A DNA stretch of 64,000 nucleotides from Rhizoclosmatium globosum. Lineage: Eukaryota; Chytridiomycota; Chytridiomycetes; Chytridiales; Chytriomycetaceae. The position numbers and the translations under genes are program-made. Below the pieces are notes generated by a model that saw only the letters and a list, made by a program, of their open reading frames with translations, made no database searches and was not told the DNA's origin. The DNA lies in the NCBI GenBank assembly GCA_002104985.1, contig MCGO01000005.1:620001-684000 (forward strand), written 5' to 3'. This document shows, piece after piece, positions 22,138-33,482 of the stretch. Position 1 is the first letter of the stretch; each line of letters starts with the position of its first letter.

Positions 22138-24754
22138 TGAATGCGGGACTTGCCTGGTCGTCTGCCCTCGCAGCAACATTCGAACACGCAACCGAATCAA
22201 ACGAATCGGCGGCAGAGGCGGCACTCGAGCGACTCGTCGGCCGTGGATTCGGCGACAGCGAGAGCGACACAGACGCTTTGGTGGCGAATGTGGCGGCGCT
22301 TGCTTCGGCCGCAGTCATTCTAAGCCAGAAGCGGCTTCTTGTGCGACACGTGACTAAATTGGTTGGAAGTGGGCTTGAAATTGGCGGTCGCTTTGACGTG
22401 GTTGCCGAGTTGGTGGCGGAGGTCGACTCGGACGAAGCCGCTGCTCTGGCGTCAACGGTCATCAAGAATGCAAATCAGAGTGTTGCTGAACAGATTCTTG
22501 ATCGTTTGTGGCGCTGTGAATATCCTGCCGAGCGCGTCTGGCTCGGCCTTGTTCTTGTTCGGCCAGAATCAACCCTCTCATTTCTTGCGTCCACTGCTGA
22601 ATTGACTCCCCAATCGCGTTCTCGCTGTCTGCTGCTCATTCTTCATGCTATTGCCTTACATTATACTCTCCTGGACCCTGCACTCGTCGCAGCATCCACT
22701 CTCCTGCCATCCCTTATCCTAATTGCCCGCAATGATTCTACTCCATCTATTCTAGCCACAACGTTCTCGATACTCTCACTTGCCATCCCGTTGATCCGTG
22801 TCAATCTCTCTCCAACCGACCTATCCTCACTCTTACATGTGCTGATTCGGGCAATTCACTGGGAAGTAGTGATGAATGCAGTTTTTAGAGTCACGAAAGA
22901 ATCGGATGATGGAAGTGATGTCCAAATCGAGGACTCCAAAGAAGTTGTGCTCCAAATGCTTGACTTGGATGCAAGTGATGAATTTTGGGGGTCATGTACG
23001 TTATCATTTGAGACCGAGTTCTATAAATTGCTCTAAATCATTTTGACAGCAAGTTTACTTCAATCAATCATTGCAGATCCTCCAACGACAGCATCCATTG
23101 CAGATATCCAGCAAGACACACTCAAAACTCTCTTCGCAACAACTTCAGCTACCATCGTTCGTCGCAGCGTGGATTCTTTGTACACGATCCTTTATGCCCT
23201 TTTCCCACACTCAACGCTCAACCAACTCCGCACAAGTTTTTCACCGAATGTTGAACTTACATGGCTTCAAGAAGTTGAAACTACAACCAGACCGAATAGT
23301 CCGAGATCACAACCAAAGTATGCTCCTTCTGTGAACCCGTTTCATGCTCCCATGATTCGATTACTTGAGCTGGAAGTCCTTGACGAGTCATTTCTTGTCA
23401 GGCAACGTGTTACTTTTCTAATTCGTGCCCATCGAATGCATCCTATTCTTGTGTTTGGCGGTGGGAGGGAGGAAGAAGTACGAGGAATCAAGGAGAGTGG
23501 AGGAAGAGGTTGCAATGAAGTTCTTGTCGAATGCTTGTTGTTGCGCGCTGCTTCGGATGGAGAAGGAATAAGATCTGGCAACACAAGTGACAAACTTGAT
23601 GTCAACACTGTTTTGTCTGTAAATCGGGCATTGCGAAAATCTGCACTGGAACAAACTGTACGTATTACCACCTATAATCCTGTACATTGATTCTTACCCT
23701 CACATAACAACAAAGGCCCCAACAAGGGCTCTCACGAAATCCCACACATCCCCACACATTCTATCCCCTCATCCATACCATCACACAACCCTCCTCCTCG
23801 CAGACCTCCACTATGACCTCTGTCTCCGGTCTGCCCTCCTCCACCAAATCACCCTCCTCAAACGCGAAAAACCAATCCACATTCTGAGCACGACAGACCG
23901 TGAAAACGTGTTCCAAAAGCTTCGGTCCCAGCAACAAGAGATTTCACACTTGACTGCTGCGTTAGAACAGGTTCGGGCGGAGAGTGCTGTAATGCGGGAG
24001 CGGCATCGGAAGTACGAGGAGGACTTGAATCGTCGTGTTAGGAGTGCTAGGGAGGCTGCGAAGGAAGCGAAGGAAGAACTTGAGTCGTTTGTTAAAACGA
24101 GGGAAGGAGAGGTTGAAGCGTTGAAGAAGGAGTTGGAGGAAAGTCATCGAAGGTATTGCTGTCTATAAGTGAAAATTTCTGTTTTATTGATGCACGAGGT
24201 TTGTAGGATTCATCACTTGGAACAGGAAATTCACCTTGCTGAACCTGATCTTGAACGGCTCGCTGCAAGTGAAGCAGCTATCAAGACACTGAACAACAAG
24301 TTTGTGCAACATGAAATGGATTCTTCAACGCGACAGGCTTTGTTGAAGCAGATTGAGGAAATGGAGAGTCAATTGCTTGCACATGAGATATTGTTGGCTG
24401 AAGCGGAGAAACGAGAAAAGGGTTTGAAAGAGCGTGTTGAGTTGAGTCGCTTGTCTTTGTTTTAACTTGATATTAGTCTTACTCTATATCTTTTGTAGGG
24501 CCTTAGAAGCTGCTGCGGCTGGTACCTCATTGATAGAGATTTCGGAGTTTGAAGCTCTCAAGATTCAGCATAAGAAAGCATTAGATGACGTAAGGTCGTC
24601 CAATTTGGATCGAATTAAGGTCGTGGAGGAAAAGTATCAGACTGTAAATGAGATTAATCTCGCTTTAGAGGTACGTATGTCTTGACGATTACTCTCTTAA
24701 CCTTTCATACCTGGACAGATGCGAGTGATGGAATTGGAGGCTGGAAGAGGTTGA
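22138..24754 (+). CDS. TSC1: Hamartin-like protein (TSC1)
   Basis: A long first exon encodes an Ala/Leu-rich helical-repeat N-terminus (FEHATESNESAAEAALERL and onward). The middle exon contains SVDSLYTILYALFPHSTLNQL and a Ser/Pro segment. The C-terminal half has the fungal Tsc1 signature LLLADLHYDLCLRSALLHQI followed by long coiled coils (KLRSQQQEISHLTAALEQV, ELESFVKTREGEVEALKKEL). Helical N-terminus, a conserved LHYxLxLxxQ block and a C-terminal coiled coil are the known layout of hamartin, which with tuberin restrains Rheb/TORC1. At least six introns are used. The N-terminal assignment is weaker than the C-terminal one. Confidence 0.65.
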
Positions 24755-24850
24755 TACGCAAATGAACTATCTCACAACCCAACATTAACAGAATATAAAT
24801 GATATGAGCATATATATTTTTATGGGATTGATTGAAATGAATAAGGCTTA

Positions 24851-26102
24851 TCAGTTTGAATCCTTTGTTGGTATGAAGCTCTTCAGTGCTTCACTCACTG
24901 ACATCCCATTCGCGATATTCAAGTCGAAGTCCGCTATCTTTTCCGAAGTTATGTCGACTGGACAACTGAGTCCACCGCGATCATTTGTCATAACAGGATA
25001 AATTCCAAGTGACGACAAAAACGGAATGGTTGCCTTGGCGTTATGCGTAATCCCCATAAACTTCTTCCCCGACTTTGACGTAATTCCACAGGCACTAGCA
25101 AGCTCCAGAACCGTGCGATCATACAATACTCCAACGTACTGGTCAGGTGTATAATCCAAGTAAAACGTCATTGAAAAGTTTGTAAAAGCATTTGGCGCGA
25201 AAAAGAGGCCCGACGTCTTGGCGAAACCAATGTAAGAGTTGTTTTGGGGGTTGTAACCTTCTGGCTTGGAGTCCAAGAGTGGTGGCTTCCCAACGGCGGC
25301 TCGTCCCTTGTCTCCTACTAGTTGCGCTAACACGTAATTGTACCGTGGGTTATCGAGCGTCGCGTTTTGTCGAACGTGGACGTCGACGTACAAGGAATCG
25401 ATTGTGAGGCCGTACCAGTTTGGATTCCATGCTGAAATGTCCATGAGGAATTCACCTTGGATCCTTATTTGGTTGATGTCGTTCTTGTCGTTTGGGTACG
25501 AGGCTGTGAAGGAGCGGAGTTGGACACCGATGACGCTTGTGTCTGGCATTCTGGAGTATGGTGGTGAGTGTTTATTTTGAAAGAAATGGTGGAGGGTTGG
25601 TACCTTGGGATGACAAAGTATAACAGAATGCCAAGGAGGAGGAGGATACCAGCAGTTACGCTTAAGCAAATGATTTTACGCTTTCTGTTACGAGGAACGC
25701 AGCAGCAGAGGTACTTGTCGATCTTTTCTTGATAGTGAAGTGGAATAAATTTGAACAAGCGTTGGTCGCTGTCGTAGCCCAATTTCAAGTCAGAAGCAAA
25801 AGGAGTGGTTGAGTTGGCGCTGACAAGCTCCATGTCTCCGTCATGATTGTAATAGTAGTCTTGATGTGCTGGTAAATTGGATTGGTTGTTACGGCGGTGT
25901 GGCTCTTGATACTGTTGATTTCCCGAAACCTGGCTATAGAAAGGTACATCCTGTGGATATGAGTCTTGAGCTTGTGGGTAGTTATTGTTTTCTGAGCTTG
26001 TGCCGGCAATACGAGATCGTTCTGCTTGGCTTTGGTTTTGACTGTTGTTGTGGGCCTGGTACTGGTTCTGGGAAGGCCGTCTCTCTCGTCTTGGGGCATC
26101 CA
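24851..26102 (-). CDS. Single-pass membrane protein with LEA2-like extracellular domain
   Basis: The cytoplasmic N-terminal region (about 165 residues) is rich in Gln, Asn and Tyr. A basic cluster and one membrane helix follow (RKRKIICLSVTAGILLLLGI). After an intron near 25570-25610 comes an extracellular domain with IRIQGEFLMDISAWNPNWYG and NFSMTFYLDYTPD, the beta-strand pattern of LEA2/NDR1-like domains found in many fungal plasma-membrane or vacuolar proteins. Four or more N-glycosylation sites are visible. The start at 26102 (MDAPRRERRP) is chosen, but an upstream in-frame Met at 26157 is possible. The precise function of this family is not known. Confidence 0.65.
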
Positions 26103-26607
26103 TTTTTTGAGTCGAATTCTGTCTTACACTCTGTTTGGGAGGATCTATTAAGAGCAATTAAAAGTAAAGCTTTTTCGAGAAAAATTCCATTGTAAAATTC
26201 ATTTCGAGATCAATTCATGTCTTTTGAGTGGTAAGCCGAAAATCCGATTTCATTCCAGCGGCATGCTTTGTCAATGAAGAATTTGAGAACGAGAAGACTG
26301 GTATCCAAGAGGGGAGTTAACACCACCAGTTTCCGAACAGAAAGATGAATCGCCTGTGTTCACCAAAACAGTGGACAAAAGATTGGCGCCTCGTCATATA
26401 TATGCGTTTCGTTGAGTTGTTGAGAAATTATGGCTAATGCTCCGGATGTGAAACAGTAACAGGTCAATACCAACCGTTTTCGTGTTTAGGAGAATGTTGT
26501 CGGTGTTTCCTTCTGAATTCAATAGATTCCTGACTGTATTTGCTTTATTACAATGAGAGGCATTTGGAAATCAGAACGGTCCAGCCCCCCCATGAGGATT
26601 TTTGCAT
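26103..26607. other. Intergenic region without recognisable gene
   Basis: About 500 bp between the divergent LEA2-like and TLC genes. It contains a catatatatgcg element at about 26395 and no ORF of note. I see no tRNA or known ncRNA. Confidence 0.5.
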
Positions 26608-27438
26608 ATGACAGTGGACTCTCAACTCCTCCTACCATTCGCAGGCTTCACAGCTCTGCATTTCGCAACAGCCAATGCACTCATCAAAGCTGGAATTCCT
26701 CCATCAAAAGTCCACATCATAGCTGAGAAGCTTCCCTCCACTGTAAATGCACTCACTGTCTCCACACTTGGCCTCTGGGTCCTCTTTGTCAAGAAGAACT
26801 ACCAACACTCATGGATCACTGCAGAGTACCCAAAGTTACTCGATACCATCTTTGCGATCCACGGGGGGTTTACAGCCTATGATCTGATTGTGATGCTGTC
26901 AAGTAAAGAGACGTCACACATCTCGTCCTGGCTGCATCACGTGTTTGGGATCGCTGGTGTAGTAGCGACACGAGCGTTGAAGAAGGGCGCTTATTATCCG
27001 GCTTGCTTCATGCCGACGGAAGTGACGGTCGTGTCGTCAAACTTGTTGTATCTTGTTCAAAAGTTCAGCCCGGACTCGCATGAACTTATTACTGCGATTA
27101 TGGTGTTTCGGTGTATTTTGTTCACGGTGTTTCGGCTTCCGGCTGGACCTTGGTGTCTTTACCATGCGATCAACACAGTGCCATTGGTCGAAAATGGGGA
27201 AAAGGAAACAAAGAAGGAGGATAGTGTATTCAATCGGGTTAAGAAGCGTTTGACTGCTTTCGTTCATCATTTTTCTGAGCTGCCGTTGATTGTGAAGGCT
27301 GGTGTGATTTGTAACGTGTCGTTGTTTGCAGGTTTGAACACCTATTGGACGTTCTTGACCTATAGAGCATTATGGAGGCAATTGGCCTTGAGTAAGCGGA
27401 AAAAGTTGACTAGCGCAGGGAATATTCACCACATTTGA
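26608..27438 (+). CDS. TLC-domain membrane protein
   Basis: This intronless ORF starts at ATG 26608 (MTVDSQLLLPF). It is hydrophobic, with about six to seven membrane helices. The TLC (TRAM-LAG1-CLN8) fold is recognised from the order of conserved elements: a TM with HSWITAEYPKLLDTIFAIHG, then YDLIVML, the SWLHHVFGIAG histidine pair, and later CLYHAINTVP. It lacks the longer Lag1 motif of ceramide synthases, so it is closer to the TLCD/TMEM56-type proteins thought to tune membrane lipid composition. It is convergent with mL46, with 89 bp between stops. Confidence 0.75.
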   Translation: MTVDSQLLLPFAGFTALHFATANALIKAGIPPSKVHIIAEKLPSTVNALTVSTLGLWVLFVKKNYQHSWITAEYPKLLDTIFAIHGGFTAYDLIVMLSSKETSHISSWLHHVFGIAGVVATRALKKGAYYPACFMPTEVTVVSSNLLYLVQKFSPDSHELITAIMVFRCILFTVFRLPAGPWCLYHAINTVPLVENGEKETKKEDSVFNRVKKRLTAFVHHFSELPLIVKAGVICNVSLFAGLNTYWTFLTYRALWRQLALSKRKKLTSAGNIHHI

Positions 27439-27527
27439 AGATTCAGGAATAAACAAACCAAATGGACCATTTATTGATTTCTGCTCAAGTCCCCGCCATT
27501 CATGCAATTAACCACGCAGCCATCGTT

Positions 27528-28555
27528 TTAAATAACATCTTGAATTGCTTCAAAGTCTTCCTTCCCCAACTTTTCCTTCATCTCCTCCTTTGTCAGCCAT
27601 GCGTGTTCTGATACTACAGATGGATTTAAGTCTACTTGACCAGATAGAATTAATTGCTTCATGATGAAGGTCTTGTCCTTCTCGCTCTTTGCAACGTGGC
27701 CGATGGGGATTTTGCCTACAGCCCATGTCTCCATTTTAGTTCCGCATGATTCTTCGATACTTCGTTTGGCAGCCTGAATTAAATATTATTAATATGATTT
27801 TGTTTTAGAGGGTCCAAAGAAATAGGAGCTCGGTTGGTCTCCAATGCTGTTCCAGCAAGCTGATGATTTATCCCGTATTCAGCTGAATCCATTTTCGTTA
27901 TCTTTTTAGAGCATTTGTTGAACGAAACTGGCGACTCTCAGTTCTGATTGAGGTTTTGCTGATGTCAACTGCCCAACCAGAAGTGCTCTCCAATACAACC
28001 GTTCGCCTCCGAGCCCAGCAAACAATCTCCATTTCAATCCATTAATTCTGAATTGGTCGCCCTTCAGATTCGGACAGGGCGGCACGACTCAAAAAAAGGC
28101 AAAAGTGTGGAGTGTACCTCATGCAACAACTCTCCCTGCTTAATTTGCTGAAACGAGCCTGGCAACGACCATTTCCCGGTAGATTTGCTCTTAACGACCA
28201 GAAAGACAGGGTCGGCCAGCTTGCGATCCAACGACTTCACATCAGCGTCCTTTGCCGAGAACTTCTCGACGGTCTCGTTGATAGCGGCGACGGCAGCGAT
28301 GAATTCGTCCTCGACTTGTTTGCTTGAGATTGAGGGAGAGGCAGGAGACGAGTGGGCGAGGGAGTTGTGGAGGGCGAGCCACTTTTGCTGGAGGATTGAT
28401 CCCTTTTTGAAGAAGTGATCGTGCGAGAACTGTTTCGTGTTTGAGGCTTTGAGGGCGAGCGTGTCTCTGTACTGGAGATAGGCTGTCTCGAAGGCGGACA
28501 AGGGACGAAGGGTCACTGGGTTGCGTGTCAGGAGAACGGCGACTGAGGGAAGCAT
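27528..28555 (-). CDS. MRPL46: Mitochondrial large ribosomal subunit protein mL46
   Basis: The start at 28555 gives a mitochondrial-type N-terminus ([19 protein letters not shown]). Conserved elements follow: [17 protein letters not shown], then the Nudix-like fold [19 protein letters not shown], and in the second exon [11 protein letters not shown] and [15 protein letters not shown]. mL46 is a Nudix-fold protein of the mitochondrial large ribosomal subunit without Nudix catalysis. Two exons are split by an intron of about 343 nt (28117-27775), far longer than its neighbours. It starts 67 bp from bystin on the other strand. Confidence 0.85.
27775..28117 (-). other. Unusually long intron (about 343 nt) in the mL46 gene
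   Basis: The donor GTACAC follows a CATGAG context and the acceptor is attcag before GCTGCCAAACG. Most introns in the window are 45-60 nt. No nested ORF is visible. A plus-strand gctgatga...ctgat pair is reminiscent of C/D boxes but is on the wrong strand for a host-gene intronic snoRNA. Confidence 0.55.
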
Positions 28556-28622
28556 TCTTTTGGTTTTGTTTTTCTTTTCTTTCTTTTTTTTGAACACTCT
28601 CTCACACAAAACAACTCAAAGA
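28556..28622. promoter_or_regulatory. Bidirectional promoter interval with T8-GA tract
   Basis: Between the mL46 and bystin starts (67 bp). It holds a pyrimidine-rich run ending in TTTTTTTTGAAC. Comparable tracts occur at about 5400, 32925 and 48275. Confidence 0.45.
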
Positions 28623-30128
28623 ATGGGCAAGGCGTCCAAGGGAAAGAAGGAGGTCCTCAGACACAATCCACTCCACGTCGACATCATCAACGACTCGCCG
28701 TACTCGCACTCGCTGGCCGCTTCAACGGCGCTCGACAAGGCCGATCCACTTCTCAACAAACAAAAGAAGCAAGCGAAACCGGCTGCCACTGCCACTGCCA
28801 CTGCCGCTGCGGCTCCAAAGAAGGCCGATCTCGACGACGATGAAGAGTCCGAGTCGAGAATGGTCGATGCCAAAACATCACAGAAGATCATGGACTTGGC
28901 TCGTGCTCAACAGAATGAGGAAACGGTCGAACTCCAGCGTCCAAAGAAGAGTGCCGCTGCAGCTCAGAAAGCTCAGTTCCGCTTCTCGGCAGCCAAGAAA
29001 GCCGATTCCGATGACGAGGAGGAGGAAACTGGTTTGGGCGATGACTTTGATGCAGACGCTGCCTACGAAGCAAACCTCGATATCGATGAAGAAGATGCTG
29101 CTTTGATTGAAAAGTTCATGGCAAAGGAGCCCCGGAAGCAGCTCAACTTGGCTGACTTGATCATGGAAAAGCTCAGCGAAGCTGCCACGGCTCCCAAACC
29201 CATCGACCCTGCCAAGGAGAAGGAAATTCAGGACAATATGTACAAAGACTCTTCCAACTTGGATCCAAAGATTATCGAAGTCTACTCGAAAGTTGGTGTC
29301 ATCATGTCGCGTTACAGATCTGGAAAGCTCCCCAAAGCATTCAAATTAATTCCAAGTCTGCCAAACTGGGAACAAGTCCTGTACCTCACAAATCCATCTG
29401 GTTGGACACCGCACGCTACATACCAAGCCACTCGTATCTTTGTTTCCAACTTACAAGCTCGTATGGCCCAACGATTCTTCAACTTGTTCCTTCTTGACCG
29501 CGTTCGAGATGACATCGCTGAAACCAAAAAGTTAAACTACCACCTGTACCTTGCCCTCAAAAAGTCTCTTTACAAACCTGCTGCTTTCTTCAAGGGTCTC
29601 TTGTTGCCACTCTGTGAGGTATGTTGTTATCATCCTTCCCGCCTTGTTTTTAAAAACTAACGAAACTGCGACTACCTACAGTCGGGACAATGTACTCTCC
29701 GTGAAGCCGCCATTATTGGATCCGTTGTCACCAAAGTCTCAATCCCCATTCTGGATTCCGCGGCTGCCATCCTCAAAATCGCTGAAATGGAATACAGCGG
29801 TCCAAACTCTCTCTTCATCCGTATTCTTCTCGACAAAAAGTACGCCTTGCCCTACAAAGTCCTTGACGCACTGGTATTCCACTTTTTACGATTTGGAAAG
29901 AGTGAACACAGCCATGAAGCCAATGTCGCGTTACCTGTGCTGTGGCACCAGAGTTTATTGGTGTTTGCGCAGAGGTATAAGGGGGAGTTGGTTCCTGAAC
30001 AGAAAGAAGCTTTGTTGGAGCTCATCAAGTACAGGTCGCATCCTTTGATTACACCGGAGATAAGAAGAGAAATCGTCAACTCGAAATGTAGAGGGGAGGT
30101 GTTGGACTTGGATATGATGGAAGCATGA
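28623..30128 (+). CDS. ENP1: Bystin / Enp1, 40S ribosome biogenesis factor
   Basis: Two exons (28623-29618 and 29682-30128) join in frame. The N-terminus is charged with Ala/Lys-rich low complexity. The conserved bystin domain begins with [20 protein letters not shown] and continues [80 protein letters not shown] and [19 protein letters not shown]. Bystin/Enp1 binds pre-40S particles in the nucleolus and is needed for 18S rRNA maturation. The frame is intact throughout. Confidence 0.95.
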
Positions 30129-30811
30129 TCGCAATTTTCTTCAATTGATATTTCTGATAATAAAAGCAGACTGTTTGTTACCTGTATGCCTTGTCAGATT
30201 TATTGCTCAACTTCAAAGTCTGACTCTCGGAATTCTTGATACTGTGGGAGGACTGTGGCAGAGGCTCAAAATACTGTTATACGGCAATAGCGAATGCACA
30301 GGACCTGTCAAAAGCCAGAGCAAATATTTCATTACATGGGACTAGGAGCCGAATAAACAGAAACCCAGTATCTCCTAACTTGAATATATTTAAGATGCAT
30401 CAGAGTGGAGAAGTAATTCAACTTTATTCAGAATTGATCCATCGGAAAATGCATTAATTCTTCGACGGCAGATTATAACAGTAAGAGTGTAGATAGCCAT
30501 GAGTAATCTAGACTGTTTACTGCACAAAATGCCTGCGAGAAGGATTCGTCCGAACAAGGACAAAAAGGGTTTCCAAAAATTGATTACACTCTCCTTGTGG
30601 CCCTACCACACGGCAATCTTTAGTAAAAGGCGAAAGATTGAAGCGCTGTTGCGATAAAGCCAGAGAGGATGTGGTTCAGTGGAGGAATTGGGCGAAGCTT
30701 TAAGGGATTCGTTCAACTGCGCATCACCAGGGCTAGACCAATCAGAACACCGACTGCGCACCACCCACATTCCTATAAAACGCGCCTCTGTTTCTTCCGT
30801 TGTTCGGTACA
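30129..30811. other. Intergenic region, no gene recognised apart from the U2 promoter
   Basis: About 680 bp between bystin and U2. An AATAAA-like polyadenylation signal (ataataaaag) lies soon after the bystin stop. The right end holds CCAAT and TATA elements listed with U2. Short ORFs here look like chance. Confidence 0.5.
30774..30780 (+). promoter_or_regulatory. TATA box of the U2 snRNA gene
   Basis: TATAAAA lies about 32-38 bp before the inferred U2 start. A CCAAT element is at 30738-30742. Position and sequence support a promoter. Which polymerase uses it cannot be told from sequence. Confidence 0.6.
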
Positions 30812-30990
30812 ATCCTCTCAAGCCTATTGGCTAAGATCAAGTGTAGTATCTGTTCTATTTAGTGTGATAACTAAATCTGCGTACATTGTACGTATTCTAT
30901 TATCACAATTATTTTTGAGCCTCTCCTGTGGACCCTGTGTGCTTGCACCTGACCCGGGAACTGGTGTCGCTGGCCTTACACTGCCGCCTG
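30812..30990 (+). ncRNA. U2: U2 spliceosomal snRNA
   Basis: The 5-prime part reads ttggctaagatcaagtgtag followed by tatctgttct, which is the near-invariant U2 region that pairs with U6 and with the intron branch site. Stem IIa is followed by a gtacattgtac hairpin. A TTATCACA element just before the Sm site (aattatttttgag) is perfectly complementary to TGTGATAA in the stem IIa loop, the conserved U2 stem IIc/IIa switch. A gtgcttgcac hairpin matches stem-loop III. The 5-prime end is placed by alignment to the usual start and the 3-prime end is approximate. U2 base-pairs with the branch point during splicing, consistent with the many introns here. Confidence 0.93.
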
Positions 30991-31206
30991 CTGACGCCGA
31001 GCCCCTTCCTCCTTCTCTAAAACAAATGATGAAAAATACGATCCATACAAATAAAATAAATTGCTTTGACATTGAAGAGAAATCTAGGTTTACAATCTAT
31101 GGAAGCAAGCCCTGATTTTGAGAGAGTAAGCTAGCCCTGATTTAACGAAACGTTCAAAACGACAGGCGGTAACAATAAGAACAACTTTAATGATAAAATA
31201 GGCAAT

Positions 31207-32897
31207 TTAAAATGAAGCCATCATGACTTGTGGTTGCGCTTCGGCGTAGAATGGTCCCTCTTTCACATACTTTACAAATCTGTTGTAGATAACCTCCTGA
31301 AGAGCTTGCTTTGATGCATCTCCGCGTGAGAGTATTGTTTCAATCACAGAATATCTCCACTTCTAAATGACGTGTTATTGAAATAAAGATCATAGTTCCA
31401 CTTACCCTGCAAATCTGTGTAGATTCCGTAGCTCTGTCAAGCAAGAATGCAATCATCTGTCCACTCTCCCGAAGAGCATTCAATCCCCAAGAATACTTGG
31501 CGACACCTTTCAAACAGGCATATCCAGCAATGCGCACTTCTTCATCAAAGCTCTTAATCAACGGCAGAATTCCCTTATCCATCCCTCCCAATTCTTGGAA
31601 AAACAAACGCTCACACCACCCAGACACGTCATCCCTCTCCCAATCATCATTATCGAGAATGCAACTCAAACTCTGCACCGCAACAACCTTGTAAGCCCCT
31701 GTACCTCGCAACCCAGTTTCAACAATCCCCACCAAACAACCAGGATACCTTGCAACCAACAGCGACAGCCCAACTCGACTACCCCCAATATTTCCCACAG
31801 CAACAAGACACGCATCTCGAACCTGTGTCGACACATGTCGCTCCCCGTCCCACGACTGCATCAAGGCAAAGCAAATCGCCTCACAGAACCCGTACCCAGT
31901 TTCCAATACACCCACAGCCTCCTTCAACACAACCACGAGTTTCGCATAGAACCCAATCGCCGCAACACGTGTCAAGACTGTATCCACGTCATCATCTGTC
32001 GCCTTAACAAATTCACTCATTTTCGTGAGGACACCACTCTTTTCGAGGAACGTGAGTCCATGTGTAGCACGGATTAGGGAAGTCAAGAGCTCGATTCCAG
32101 TGAGTCTAGTCATAACATCTTTACTCTCCAAAGGTTCTTTCGCGATTGGGTTCAAAAGACCGCTGGTTTCAACAGCTGTGAAAGAAGCTTCTGATTTCGA
32201 AGCGATTGTGATGAGCAGATCTGCAGTACGGATTTGTGCAGTTTGGGAGGATGCATTTGAGTGGGAGGGGGTCAGGAAGTAGTGGAATTCGGAGACTGTT
32301 TCAGGAGAGAAGAATGTTTCTGGAGAGGTTGTTGCGGTGAGTGTGAGGAGGTTGATTACAGATTGAGCAACGTCGAGTGAAGGAGAAGAGAGAAGAGAAT
32401 AATTTGCGTAGTGTATTGCACGCGAAGCTTTAGGATGCGTTTAGAAAAGTATGAACAGGTCAATCACACACACAACATTACCTCAGTTGATGTTGAAGGA
32501 TCGGCAAGCAAATCCAACACCAAAGATTGTACTCGAGTGACTGGATGGCTGAGTCCATCGGAGATGAGGCCACTCTATTGCTTGGTGTTAGAGACTAACC
32601 ACCAGAAGTCAACCCATATACCTCGTCCATGTTCGCAAGACCAAGCACTTTGCACACAATAGCAATGCATTTGCATGCAAGATCCACGGACTGGTCCGAC
32701 TGTCCCGACACAATGATCCCGATAAAGTCAGTGATTGTGAGTTGCTTCTCTTGGAGGTATTTCAGCATTCCCGGGGCCGCGGGACTGGCAGCAGACGAGA
32801 GCTGAGTCAGGTCATACCAAATGCCTGACAGCGATGTTTCGAGTATCGCACTGCCGTCATCGTCGTGGTCGGGGTGGTTTCCAGTGGGAGCTGTCAT
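31207..32897 (-). CDS. PSMD5: 26S proteasome assembly chaperone PSMD5 / Hsm3-like
   Basis: The N-terminal exon (32897 downward) reads TSLSGIWYDLTQLSSAASP. After introns a long HEAT-repeat exon contains TRLTGIELLTSLIRATHGL, then DACLVAVGNIGGSRVGLSLL and YACLKGVAKYSWGLNALRES. The last exon gives WRYSVIETILSRGD and ends VKYVKEGPFYAEAQPQVM. The ARM/HEAT layout and the C-terminal YxxEGPFY signature match PSMD5 (S5b), which holds the Rpt1/Rpt2 base ATPases during proteasome assembly. It is divergent from PIERCE1 with 68 bp between starts. Confidence 0.72.
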
Positions 32898-32965
32898 AGC
32901 CTGTCTGTTTCTTTTTGAAAGATCGATTTTTGAAGAAAGGCCAACGCGTTCACGCCACACTTGAA
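32898..32965. promoter_or_regulatory. Bidirectional promoter interval
   Basis: 68 bp between the PSMD5 and PIERCE1 starts, with TTTTTGA elements on the plus strand (tttctttttgaaag, tcgatttttgaag). Promoter role is inferred. Confidence 0.4.
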
Positions 32966-33360
32966 ATGGACGAGAAGCCACTGTACAAGATGCCGCTGGA
33001 GCACCAGATCAGACAGAAACCTGTCAAGGCGGAGCTTCCACCAAAACCAACGTTACAGGATACGAGCCAGGAACGCGAACCTCTGACTACTACGCCTGTG
33101 AAAAACTTCCAAGACGATTTGAGTGTCCAGGTTTGTTGGAATATATTCTTCGGAAGCGTAAACGCTGTAACTCCCGATCCTCAAGGTGCCTGGCAATACA
33201 CACCAAAGAAACAGAGCCAACTTATATGACAACCTCAAATATGTACGGAATGTATCCTCCAACCGTCCACGAAATGCCAAACAAGTTTTATGGGCAAACC
33301 AGCAAGTTTACTGAGCTGATGGGAGCCAGAATATCGCGTGACTGTGGTCTCAATCCGTGA
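32966..33360 (+). CDS. PIERCE1: PIERCE1-like ciliary microtubule inner protein
   Basis: The coding signature is GTRTSDYYACEKLPRRFECP, an intron near 33130-33185, then YMTTSNMYGMYPPTVHEMPN and a Phe/Tyr-x-Ser-Lys-Phe segment ending RDCGLNP. TSDYY, the F.CPG element and [TS]TN..YG...PTVHEMP are diagnostic of PIERCE1 (C9orf116), a protein inside doublet microtubules that helps outer dynein arm docking. Two one-base frame breaks (about 33057 and about 33204) interrupt the record in the same direction as in presenilin. The N-terminus MDEKPLYKMPLEHQ is therefore tentative. Confidence 0.75.
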
Positions 33361-33482
33361 AAATCCTCACTCCACTCAACACCTCCTATTCTATATGATT
33401 CAAAGAAGGACGTAAATTAAAAGCACAGTATATATGTCTGAAGAAGATATATTTAATTGATAATGAACTATCTGTCTCTCCT

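Noticed and set aside
27830..27990. Possible C/D box snoRNA in the mL46 intron
   Set aside because: The box-like pair is on the strand opposite to the host intron, the C box lacks the purine, and no terminal stem is seen.
30669..31115. 148-codon plus-strand ORF
   Set aside because: It runs through the U2 snRNA and its promoter. The RNA signatures are far stronger than any coding signal.
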